The position numbers and the translations under genes were made by a program. The notes under the pieces were generated by a model. It was given only the letters and a program-made list of their open reading frames with translations. It did no database searches and was not told where the DNA came from. DNA of 64,000 bases from JAXLXE01 sp046328115 (GTDB lineage: Bacteria > Chloroflexota > UBA6077 > JACCZL01), in the NCBI GenBank assembly GCA_046328115.1, contig JAXLXE010000005.1, positions 223,321 to 287,320 of the forward strand, read 5' to 3'. Every line of letters begins with the position of its first letter. Within the stretch, counting starts at the first letter, position 1. This document shows, piece after piece, positions 8,978-16,623 of this stretch.

Positions 8978-10216
8978 TCAGCGAGCGGCGGCGACGGCCA
9001 GCGGACGCGGCGCCGTCACGGCCTCCGGCCAGACCGCTATCAGCGCGTCCACGAGCGCCTCGATCAACTCTGGCGTGTGGCCTGGGCCCGGCGTGAAGCG
9101 CAGCCGCTCCGTCCCGCGTGGCACGGTGGGATAGTTGATCGGCTGCACGTAGATGCCGTGGTTCTCCAGGAGCGCATCGCTGATGCTCCTGGTCTTCACC
9201 GGGTCTCCGACCAGCAAGGGGACGATGTGCGTCTCGGTGGGCATCACGGGGAGTCCAACGTCTGTGAGATGGCGCTTCAAGGTGGCGGCTGCTGCTTGTT
9301 GGGCGCCTCGCTCAGCATCTGACCGCTTCAAGTGGCGCACGCTAGCCAGCGCACCGGCTACGAGCACCGGCGCGAGAGAGGTGGTGAAGATGAAGCCGGG
9401 CGCATAGCTACGGATGACGTCCACCAGGGTCCGGTCCGCCGCGATGTAGCCGCCCATGACGCCGAATGCTTTGCCGAGCGTCCCCTCGATGATGGTGAGG
9501 CGCTGGGCCACGCCATCACGCTCCGTGATGCCTCCGCCCCGCGGGCCGTACATCCCAACCGCGTGGACCTCGTCCACGTAGGTGAGCGCGTTGAATTCGT
9601 CCGCGAGATCACAGATGGCGCCGATTGGAGCGACGTCTCCATCCATGGAGTACACGCTCTCGAAGGCGATGAGCTTGGGAACCGCCGGGTCCGCGGACTG
9701 GAGGAGTGCTCGCAGATGGGCCACGTCGTTGTGGCGGAAGATAACCTTCTGGCAGCCGGAGCCCCGGATGCCAGCGATCATGCTGGCGTGGTTCAGCGCG
9801 TCTGAGAAGATGACGCAACCGGGCAGCAGGCGGGCCAGGGTCGCCAGGGTGGCCTCGTTGGAAATGTAGCCGGAGGTGAACAGGAGCGCGGCCTCTTTTC
9901 CGTGAAGATCCGCGAGCTCCGCCTCTAGCTCCAGGTGATACCTGGTGTTGCCGCCGATGTTGCGGGTTCCGCCGGACCCCGCGCCAACGTCGTGCAGCGC
10001 CGCCTCCATGGCGGCGATGACCTGGGGGTGCTGGCCCATGCCCAGGTAGTCGTTTGAGCACCAGACGGTGACCGGCCTGGGCTCACCGTCCGGGCCAAAG
10101 CAGCGCGCGCGAGGATATGCGCCACGGTCCCGCAGGACGTTGGCAAAGACGCGGTACCGCCCCTCCGCGTGGAGGCGGTCTATCGCGTCCTGGAACAGTC
10201 GCTGATACTGGATCAT
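8978..10216 (-). CDS. hemA: 5-aminolevulinate synthase (C4/Shemin pathway)
   Basis: 412 residues, the usual length. Condenses glycine and succinyl-CoA to 5-aminolevulinate, the first step of tetrapyrrole synthesis; PLP-dependent and cytoplasmic. The entire chain matches the alpha-oxoamine synthase family and specifically ALAS: VWCSNDYLGMGQHP, GAGSGGTRNIGGNT, DLHGKEAALLFTSGYISN, the PLP aspartate in YVDEVHAVGMYGPRGGG (D215) and the Schiff-base lysine in EGTLGKAFG (K249). YVQPINYPTVPRGTERLRFT near the end is typical of alphaproteobacterial and mitochondrial ALAS. ATG 10216 has GTGGAG about 9 nt upstream. A TACAAT hexamer at 10390-10385 could be its -10 box. No other haem genes are nearby. Most bacteria outside Alphaproteobacteria use the C5 route, so transfer is possible. 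Confidence 0.95.
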   Translation of the reverse strand: MIQYQRLFQDAIDRLHAEGRYRVFANVLRDRGAYPRARCFGPDGEPRPVTVWCSNDYLGMGQHPQVIAAMEAALHDVGAGSGGTRNIGGNTRYHLELEAELADLHGKEAALLFTSGYISNEATLATLARLLPGCVIFSDALNHASMIAGIRGSGCQKVIFRHNDVAHLRALLQSADPAVPKLIAFESVYSMDGDVAPIGAICDLADEFNALTYVDEVHAVGMYGPRGGGITERDGVAQRLTIIEGTLGKAFGVMGGYIAADRTLVDVIRSYAPGFIFTTSLAPVLVAGALASVRHLKRSDAERGAQQAAAATLKRHLTDVGLPVMPTETHIVPLLVGDPVKTRSISDALLENHGIYVQPINYPTVPRGTERLRFTPGPGHTPELIEALVDALIAVWPEAVTAPRPLAVAAAR

Positions 10217-10414
10217 GAGCCGGACTCCACGTGGAGATCAGCGAAGCCCGCGGTCCTAGCACCGTCATAACCCACGGCACTGTGCTGACCGCTGGACTCG
10301 ACCATCTTCCCCGCCCCTCGCCAACGGGATCAACCCGTGTGGGCGCTCCACATGATGCTCGACGCTTCCCGCGCTGTCACGGCTATTGTACTCGCCGCCG
10401 CGAATCGACCGAGT

Positions 10415-12817
10415 CTAGGCCGCCGGCGGCGCGGCTGTTCTGACTGCGTCCGCCGCCTCACGTGGGAGCGGGCGGGTGCTGGCAAGGAGGGCCTCAACCT
10501 CCAGCGAAGGGATCGGCCGAGCATAGTAGTAGCCCTGACCCTGCTGGCAGCCTAGCTCACGCAGACGATCAGCCTGACTGGGTGTCTCGATGCCCTCACC
10601 AGTAACGGCAAGCGAGAGCGACTTTGCCAGCTCGATGACATTCCTGACGATGGCCGTGCTGTCACCGTCGCGGTCGAGACCGTCTACGAAGGTACGATCG
10701 ATCTTGAGGATGTCCAGCGGGAACCGCTTCAGGTACGCGAGTGAGGAGTAGCCAGTTCCGAAATCATCGATGGCGAGTTTGATGCCCAGGGCGCGCAGTC
10801 GCTCAAAGGTGCTGATGGTGGCATCGACGTCCCGCATCAGGACAGACTCGGTGAGCTCTAGCTTCAAACACTCAGCCGGCAGGCCGGTCTCAGCCAGGAT
10901 CTCCGTGATCTCCTCGACGAGGCGGACGTTTTGAAGCTGCCGCCCGGAGAGGTTCACGCTTACGGTCTCCAGAGCACTCCCGGGATGCGCGTCCCTCCAG
11001 GCACGCAGTTGCTGACACGCCTCTCGGAGGACCCACCGGCCCAGCGGAAGCACCAGACCGGTCTCCTCGGCGATGGGGATGAACTTGAGCGGCGGGACCA
11101 GGCCAAAGCGCGGGTGCTGCCAGCGTACGAGCGCCTCCACCTCCCGCATCATTCCGCTATCCAGGTCCACTATGGGTTGGTAGTGAAGTCTGAGCTGGCC
11201 GGTCTCGATGGCTCGGCGGAGCTCATTCTCCACCTCCATGCGCTCCATGGCGTCCACGCCCATCTCTGGACTGAAGACCACGAAGCCATTCTTGCCCGCT
11301 GACTTGGCGCGGTACATGGCAAGATCGGCGTCACGGAGCAGGGGGCCGGCCTCCAGCTCACTGGCGCGGCTTACCGCGATGCCAATGCTGGTGGAGGCAA
11401 AAGTCTCCCTTCCCTGGACCAGGAGCGGAGTGGCGAGGACCGCGGCGATGCGGCGCGCGATGAGCTCGGCCGTCTCCCGTGCATTCTCAACCGAATCCAG
11501 GTCATCCACCAGCACGGTGAATTCGTCACCGCCGATTCGGGCCAGGGTGTCATCCTCGCGGATACACCCCTGGAGGCGGCGAGCGAGCGCAACGAGCAGC
11601 TCATCGCCAGCCTCGTGCCCAAGACTGTCATTGATCACCTTAAAATTATCCAGGTCCAGGAACATGGCAGCTACGTAGCCATGTCGCCGCGCGGCGCGGC
11701 CAAGGGCGCGCTCGAGACGATCCATGAACAGCGCCCGGTTTGGTAGCCCGGTCAGGGCATCAAAGAACGCCCGACGCTCCAGCTCCGAACGCTGGGCATC
11801 CAGCTCTGTGGCAAGGTGGTTGATGGAGCCGGAGAGTCGATTGAGCTCACGCACCCGGGTGGCGGCCACGCGCTGGTCGTAGTCGCCACGGGTGATAGCG
11901 TCTGCCACCCGGGCCATCGTGGCCACTGGCGTGGCAATCATGCGGGTCTGCCACGCAGCAACGACAAGCATGCCACCCGTAAGCAGCAGGCCAACCGCAC
12001 CGAGCACCATGGCGCGCAGGGAGGCAGCGCGTACCAGATCGTGCACGGAGACGAACGCGACAAGCGTTCCCTCCTGGTCCAGATCGCGGCGAACTCCCAC
12101 GCGGGCCAGAGACTCCAGCCCATCGTCCAGAACGTCCAGTGTGTCACTGCCGGGGCTCCACGCAGAGAGCACCGCCAGGAGCTCCGGGTCCTGATCGCTG
12201 GACGCCGCGAGCCCATCGTCGGAATACACGGCCAGGCCGATGCCCTCCGTGCTGAAGGCGGCAGCGAGGTCGGCACCGCCGAAGTCGCGGCCAACAGCAA
12301 GGGTTCCGACGATGCCAGACGGGCCCTTGACGGGGACGATCGCGCCGACCTGGAGGCCCTCCGAGGTGGCCACCGCCCAGGAGGCGGACAGGCCAGCCTG
12401 TGCATTCTGGACGTACTCCTCATCCCCCTCTCCGGCCTCCGCGCCAAGCCGCAAGATGGTCCGGCCGGCCGCGTCCTTCACTTCTATGAAGCCCAGCTCC
12501 AGCCGAGCCTTCAGCGGGACGAGCAAGCGGGCGAGGCCCGTCACGTTTCGGATCTCCACGAGGGTTGGGAGGTCACGCTCTTCGGCAATATTTCTAGCGG
12601 CCAGGACCTTGGCGCGCTGGCGCTCGGAGAGCAGCCGAGACACACCCTCCAGCAGCGTGGCAGCCCGCTGGCTCACAAGCTCACGGGTCTGCACGCGCGC
12701 CGCGTATTCCTCGATAGCCGCGATGCCCGTGATGCCTAGGAAGACAAGACCGAGCACCGGCAGCAGCAGGTGCAGCTTGAGCCCCCGCTCGGCGCGCAGA
12801 AGACTAGACGGGCGCAT
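10415..12817 (-). CDS. Membrane sensor with HAMP, GGDEF and EAL domains (c-di-GMP turnover)
   Basis: 800 residues from ATG 12817, which lies inside the last codons of the upstream gene (14-nt overlap). Order: transmembrane helix about 10-33, extracytoplasmic Cache-like sensor to about 265, second helix about 268-290, HAMP to 345, GGDEF about 365-525, EAL about 540-785. The GGDEF signature is intact (RIGGDEF) and is preceded by an RxxD inhibitory site (REDD). EAL catalytic motifs are intact: EALVRW, ELTES, DDFGTGYSSL and GEGIET. Both synthesis and breakdown of cyclic di-GMP are therefore possible. Overlap with the solute-binding lipoprotein gene suggests translational coupling and perhaps a ligand-sensing partnership. 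Confidence 0.92.
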   Translation of the reverse strand: MRPSSLLRAERGLKLHLLLPVLGLVFLGITGIAAIEEYAARVQTRELVSQRAATLLEGVSRLLSERQRAKVLAARNIAEERDLPTLVEIRNVTGLARLLVPLKARLELGFIEVKDAAGRTILRLGAEAGEGDEEYVQNAQAGLSASWAVATSEGLQVGAIVPVKGPSGIVGTLAVGRDFGGADLAAAFSTEGIGLAVYSDDGLAASSDQDPELLAVLSAWSPGSDTLDVLDDGLESLARVGVRRDLDQEGTLVAFVSVHDLVRAASLRAMVLGAVGLLLTGGMLVVAAWQTRMIATPVATMARVADAITRGDYDQRVAATRVRELNRLSGSINHLATELDAQRSELERRAFFDALTGLPNRALFMDRLERALGRAARRHGYVAAMFLDLDNFKVINDSLGHEAGDELLVALARRLQGCIREDDTLARIGGDEFTVLVDDLDSVENARETAELIARRIAAVLATPLLVQGRETFASTSIGIAVSRASELEAGPLLRDADLAMYRAKSAGKNGFVVFSPEMGVDAMERMEVENELRRAIETGQLRLHYQPIVDLDSGMMREVEALVRWQHPRFGLVPPLKFIPIAEETGLVLPLGRWVLREACQQLRAWRDAHPGSALETVSVNLSGRQLQNVRLVEEITEILAETGLPAECLKLELTESVLMRDVDATISTFERLRALGIKLAIDDFGTGYSSLAYLKRFPLDILKIDRTFVDGLDRDGDSTAIVRNVIELAKSLSLAVTGEGIETPSQADRLRELGCQQGQGYYYARPIPSLEVEALLASTRPLPREAADAVRTAAPPAA

Positions 12818-13661
12818 ATCCCAGCTTTTCCAGGACCCCAGCGCCCCAGTTGCCACACGCTGCGGCAGCGAAGGCGTGGAGCGCCGGCGGCGCGTCGCCA
12901 CGGACCACAAGTCCAAACGTCAAGTTCCACGGGTAGGTGCCGTTACCAACGGTGGACGAGGACGGCACGACGCCATCGATAGCGATAACGCGGTCGGTGC
13001 GAACGTTTGCCACTTTGAGGCCACCAAAGGTGGCGTAGCCAAGTGCGCCGGGAGTGTCCCGCAGAGCGGACATCATCTCATCCGCCGAGGTGAGGACGGT
13101 GGTCGTGGCGCCGATCGGGCGGCCGGCGAGAAGGGGCAGCAGCACCAGCTTCCGCATAGACTCGTCTTCATCGCGATCCAGCACGATGACGGGCTCATCT
13201 GGTCCGCCAAGCTGGCTCCAGCTCGTGGCATCTCCGCCAAAAATGGCCTGGATCTGCGCGCGGGACAGCCCGGCAACGGGGGCGCTGGGGGTGGCGACGA
13301 ATGCAACGGCATCCTTCGCGTAGGCGGTGTAGCTGAGGGGTTTCGCCGCTTCCTCGGGTGACAGCGGCCGATTCACCACGGCGATGTCCAAGGTGCCTTC
13401 AGCCACACCCCGGATCGCACCGCCGGAGTTGGTTCCGCGCTCGAATCGGAAGGCGACCTCCGGGTGCTGGACCGCGTAGGCCTCTGCCAGCGCCCTGGCG
13501 CTGGGCAGCGCGCCGCCGGAGCCGGAGACGCTGAACGTGTGCGCCGGAGCAGCGGGTTTTGCCGGGGTACGCGTGGTGCTAGATGACCAGGAACAACCCG
13601 CGAGAAACAGCGCCGCTCCGCCGACGAACAGGCGGCGGCTGCGCCTGGATGCACCGTTCAT
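12804..13661 (-). CDS. PstS-like periplasmic solute-binding lipoprotein
   Basis: 285 residues from ATG 13661; the long in-frame extension upstream lacks protein-like character. The N-terminus is a lipoprotein signal: RRSRR, then LFVGGAALFLAGC with the lipid-receiving Cys in LAGC. The mature part reads as a type II phosphate-binding-protein fold: FSVSGSGGALPSARALAEAY, then GTNSGGAIRGVAEGTLDIAV and NRPLSPEE, with LGYATFGG near the end. No permease or ATPase genes are adjacent. Instead the gene overlaps that of a GGDEF-EAL sensor by 14 nt. It may therefore present a ligand (phosphate or another anion) to that sensor rather than feed a transporter; this is inference. Confidence 0.85.
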   Translation of the reverse strand: MNGASRRSRRLFVGGAALFLAGCSWSSSTTRTPAKPAAPAHTFSVSGSGGALPSARALAEAYAVQHPEVAFRFERGTNSGGAIRGVAEGTLDIAVVNRPLSPEEAAKPLSYTAYAKDAVAFVATPSAPVAGLSRAQIQAIFGGDATSWSQLGGPDEPVIVLDRDEDESMRKLVLLPLLAGRPIGATTTVLTSADEMMSALRDTPGALGYATFGGLKVANVRTDRVIAIDGVVPSSSTVGNGTYPWNLTFGLVVRGDAPPALHAFAAAACGNWGAGVLEKLGYAPV

Positions 13662-13793
13662 ATACTCTGCCTCGATTCGGTGGCTGTCACCCCCCGATGC
13701 GATTAACGCAAGCGATCCCCCGGCCGTCCCGGCCTCCGTTGGAACATGCGGCATACAGGTCAAGCGACCGGGAGACGCGAGGGAACGAGACGA

Positions 13794-15221
13794 GTGTTTG
13801 ACCAACGGCCCATACCCCTGGCGCCCACGACGTGGGTGTTGGGCAGGCTGCTGGTGGCAGTGCTGGCGTGGCTGGCGCTGAGCGCCGTCCATCTGCAGCC
13901 GGCGCACGCGGCCACCCGAACGGTGACGACGCTGGAAGATACGTTTGACGGTACCTGCAACGCCGATTGCTCCATCTTTGACGCGATCACGGCGGCCGCA
14001 CCGGGTGACACCATCGCGTTTCAGAACGGGCTCGCGGGTACGCTGACGCTGGTGAGCGGCGAGCTACCGATCAACAAGACCCTGACGATCGCGGGACCCG
14101 GTGCAAAGGTGCTGGCGATCAGTGGCAACAACGCGAGCCGGATCTTCAACGTGGCCGGAGGCGTTGCGCTGACAGTAACGGATCTGACACTGCGAAACGG
14201 CAGGGATGCGCCCGCGACAACGCCGGGTTTGGGTGGGGCAATTCTCAACTTTGGAAGTCTGACGCTGAGCCGCGTGGCCGTGCGCGACAGCCAGGCGCGC
14301 GGCGGCGTCAGCGGCACAGCCGGTCAGAGCGGCAGCGGGGGCGGGCTGGCAAGCGTGGGGAGCAGCAGCCTGTCGCTCACGGACGTGGCGTTCGATAACA
14401 ACGCCGCCGTGGGCGGTGCCGGCTCCGGCGCGGGAGTTGGCACAGGCGGCGCGCTCTCGATCGGCGCGGGCGCCGGCACGGTGACGATTGATCGGACCAC
14501 GTTCTCCAACAACCTGGCCCAGGGCGGCAACAGCGACACGGCGGCGAGTGTGGGCGGTGGGCTCGGCGGCGCGATCGACAGCGTGGCGACGATGACCATC
14601 ACCAACAGCACCTTCAGCGCCAACGCGGCGCGGGCTGGAACCGCGCCGACGGCGGCCAACGCGGGCGGATCCGGCGGCGCCATCAGCCTGACGCTGGGCG
14701 CACTGGGCTCGGCTACGCTGACAAACGTCACCATCGCCCACAACCTGACCACGGGCGGCGTCTTCAGCAGCGGAGGCGGGGTGCTGGTCAGCAGCGGAAC
14801 GGTGTTGTTCAGGAATACGATCGTGGCCCACAACACGCTCAACAGCAACGGTAACAACTGCTCGGGCACCATCGGCGGCGGCAACAACCTGGAGTTTGGG
14901 GCCAACACCTGTCCAGGCGGCGGCGTGTTCAGCCTGGGCAACCCCATCCTGGCCGCGCTGGCGGACAACGGCGGTGTTGGCATGACGCACGCGCTGCTGC
15001 CCGGGAGCGCCGCGATTGACACCGGGAACAACAACGTGTGCCCGGCGGTGGATCAGCGGCTCGCCAGCCGCGCGATTCACCGGCCGTGCGACATTGGTGC
15101 GTTCGAGCTACCAACACGGGGCGCGCCGGTCACAACCAGCCCCGCTGGTCTGGCGCCCAGCCACCGAGCCGGCCCCGCGCCGAGCGGGCCAACACCCAGT
15201 CGGGCACCTGGCCACCGCTAG
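13794..15221 (+). CDS. Secreted right-handed beta-helix protein with choice-of-anchor Q-like end
   Basis: About 475 residues from GTG 13794; ATG at 13746 is an alternative start, and neither has a strong ribosome binding site at ideal distance. A signal peptide (LLVAVLAWLALSAVHL, cleaved near AHA) is followed by TLEDTFDGTCNADCSIFDAI, a CSLREA-like segment. A Gly/Ala/Ser/Asn-rich beta-helix then runs to about residue 400, with repeated TITNSTFSAN- and LTNVTIAHN-type rungs. The last domain (GVGMTHALLPGSAAIDTG, then DIGAFEL) matches the choice-of-anchor Q pattern. Probably a surface or released adhesin-like protein. The neighbouring secreted protein at 16624-19335 shares the same general design. 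Confidence 0.85.
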   Translation: MFDQRPIPLAPTTWVLGRLLVAVLAWLALSAVHLQPAHAATRTVTTLEDTFDGTCNADCSIFDAITAAAPGDTIAFQNGLAGTLTLVSGELPINKTLTIAGPGAKVLAISGNNASRIFNVAGGVALTVTDLTLRNGRDAPATTPGLGGAILNFGSLTLSRVAVRDSQARGGVSGTAGQSGSGGGLASVGSSSLSLTDVAFDNNAAVGGAGSGAGVGTGGALSIGAGAGTVTIDRTTFSNNLAQGGNSDTAASVGGGLGGAIDSVATMTITNSTFSANAARAGTAPTAANAGGSGGAISLTLGALGSATLTNVTIAHNLTTGGVFSSGGGVLVSSGTVLFRNTIVAHNTLNSNGNNCSGTIGGGNNLEFGANTCPGGGVFSLGNPILAALADNGGVGMTHALLPGSAAIDTGNNNVCPAVDQRLASRAIHRPCDIGAFELPTRGAPVTTSPAGLAPSHRAGPAPSGPTPSRAPGHR

Positions 15222-15245
15222 GACTGCCAACAGGCGGGGAGCCCG

Positions 15246-15251
15246 TATCAT
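15246..15251 (+). promoter_or_regulatory. Candidate -10 box of a leaderless MATE gene promoter
   Basis: TATCAT lies only 6 nt before the GTG at 15258, and no ribosome binding site is present. Transcription starting 7 nt after a -10 box would begin at the start codon itself. The -35 region is weak (ACTGCC about 17 nt upstream). Compare the similar arrangement at 5586-5601. Confidence 0.35.
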
Positions 15252-15257
15252 CCCCGG

Positions 15258-16619
15258 GTGGTAGCGCGGCACTTCTCGGCACACATTTCTCCACGAACTC
15301 GCCGACTGCTGGAGGCCCCCATCCTGCCCACGTTGCTGGGGCTAGCGGCGCCCAACGTGGTGGTCATGATGGTGCAGGCGGTGGGGAGCGCGGCGGAGCC
15401 GTACTTCCTGGGCTATCTGGGCGCGGGGCCGCTAGCCGGGGTGAGCCTGGTCTTTCCGCTGGTGATGCTCATGATCACCATGTCCGCCGGCGGCGTGGGC
15501 GGCGGAGTCTCGTCAGCCGTGGCGCGGGCGCTGGGCGCGGGTAAGAAGGAGTATGCGGAGGCGATCGCCACACACGCCGTGGTGATCGGGCTCATCGGGG
15601 CGACGGCATTTACGACCGCGCTGCTCCTGGGCGGCCCGTGGCTGTTTGCCGCGTTGGGGGGTGAGGGCGAGGCGCTGGAAGCGGCGATCACCTATTCCAA
15701 CATCGTGTTCGCGGGCGCCGTGGGACCGTGGCTATTCAACATGCTGGCCAGCGTGGCGCGGGGCACCGGGAACATGCTGCTGCCCGCGGTGCTGGGCGTG
15801 GCCGGGGTCGTCCTGCTGCTCGTCGTCTCGCCAATCCTGATCTTCGGCCTGGGCCCTGTTCCGGCGCTGGGCGTAGCCGGCGCGGGTATCGGCACCGTGG
15901 TGCCGGTGGGTCTGACCACGCTGGGCCTGCTGGCCTACTTCCAGAGCGGGCACGGCATGGTCCGGCTCCGGGGGACGCCGCTGCGCCGCGAAACCTTCTG
16001 GGAGATCCTGCGCGTGGCCATCCCGGGTGCCATGAACGCGCTGATGACCAACCTCACGGTGGTGCTTCTGACCGGACTCGTCGGTCCGTTCGGAACGCTG
16101 GCGGTGGCCGGCTACGGCATGGGCGCCCGTCTGGAATATCTATTGATCCCACTGATCTTCTCGATCGGCGCGGCGCTGGTAGCGTTGGTGGGGACCAACG
16201 TGGGCGCGGGCCAGATCGCGCGCGCCCGTCAGATCGCCTGGACGGGCGCCCTCGTAGCCGGCTGCTTGACTGAGGTGGTCGGGCTCACCGCGGCGATCAA
16301 GCCTCTGCTCTGGGCATCGCTGTTTTCGGACGACCCGGACGTGCTGGCGGTCAGCGTGGCCTACCTGACCACGGTGGGGCCGGTCTACGGGTGCTTTGGG
16401 ATTGGCCTGGCGTTGTACTTCGCCTCGCAGGGCGCCGGGCGTCCGCTGGGACCGCTGGCGGCTGGAGCAACGAGGCTGACCACGGCAGCGGCCGGCGGCT
16501 GGGTCGTGATCCACGTACTCGGCGCGGGACTGCCCGGCCTGTTCATCGCCATGGCGGCAGCCCTCGTGGCGTATGCCGCGAGCATGTCGCTGCTGGTGCG
16601 GGCGACACGCTGGGGGTAG
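15258..16619 (+). CDS. MATE-family multidrug/metabolite efflux transporter
   Basis: 453 residues, 12 predicted hydrophobic helices, normal length. The N-terminus has the MATE pattern: LLEAPILPTLLGLAAPNVVVMM, with AEPYFLGYLGAGPLAGVSL in helix 2. MSAGGVGGGVSSAVARALGAG is the conserved loop of NorM/DinF-type proteins, and the second half repeats it (AGYGMGARLEYLLIPL; VGTNVGAGQIARARQIAW). It exports organic cations or metabolites across the inner membrane with Na+ or H+. It ends 4 nt before the stop of the convergent beta-helix gene. GTG at 15258 is used because it gives the full first helix; it may be leaderless. Confidence 0.92.
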   Translation: MVARHFSAHISPRTRRLLEAPILPTLLGLAAPNVVVMMVQAVGSAAEPYFLGYLGAGPLAGVSLVFPLVMLMITMSAGGVGGGVSSAVARALGAGKKEYAEAIATHAVVIGLIGATAFTTALLLGGPWLFAALGGEGEALEAAITYSNIVFAGAVGPWLFNMLASVARGTGNMLLPAVLGVAGVVLLLVVSPILIFGLGPVPALGVAGAGIGTVVPVGLTTLGLLAYFQSGHGMVRLRGTPLRRETFWEILRVAIPGAMNALMTNLTVVLLTGLVGPFGTLAVAGYGMGARLEYLLIPLIFSIGAALVALVGTNVGAGQIARARQIAWTGALVAGCLTEVVGLTAAIKPLLWASLFSDDPDVLAVSVAYLTTVGPVYGCFGIGLALYFASQGAGRPLGPLAAGATRLTTAAAGGWVVIHVLGAGLPGLFIAMAAALVAYAASMSLLVRATRWG

Positions 16620-16623
16620 CGGC

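Noticed and set aside
14064..15080. 338-residue minus-strand frame
   Set aside because: Shadow of the beta-helix protein gene; Arg/Ala/Val composition without motifs.
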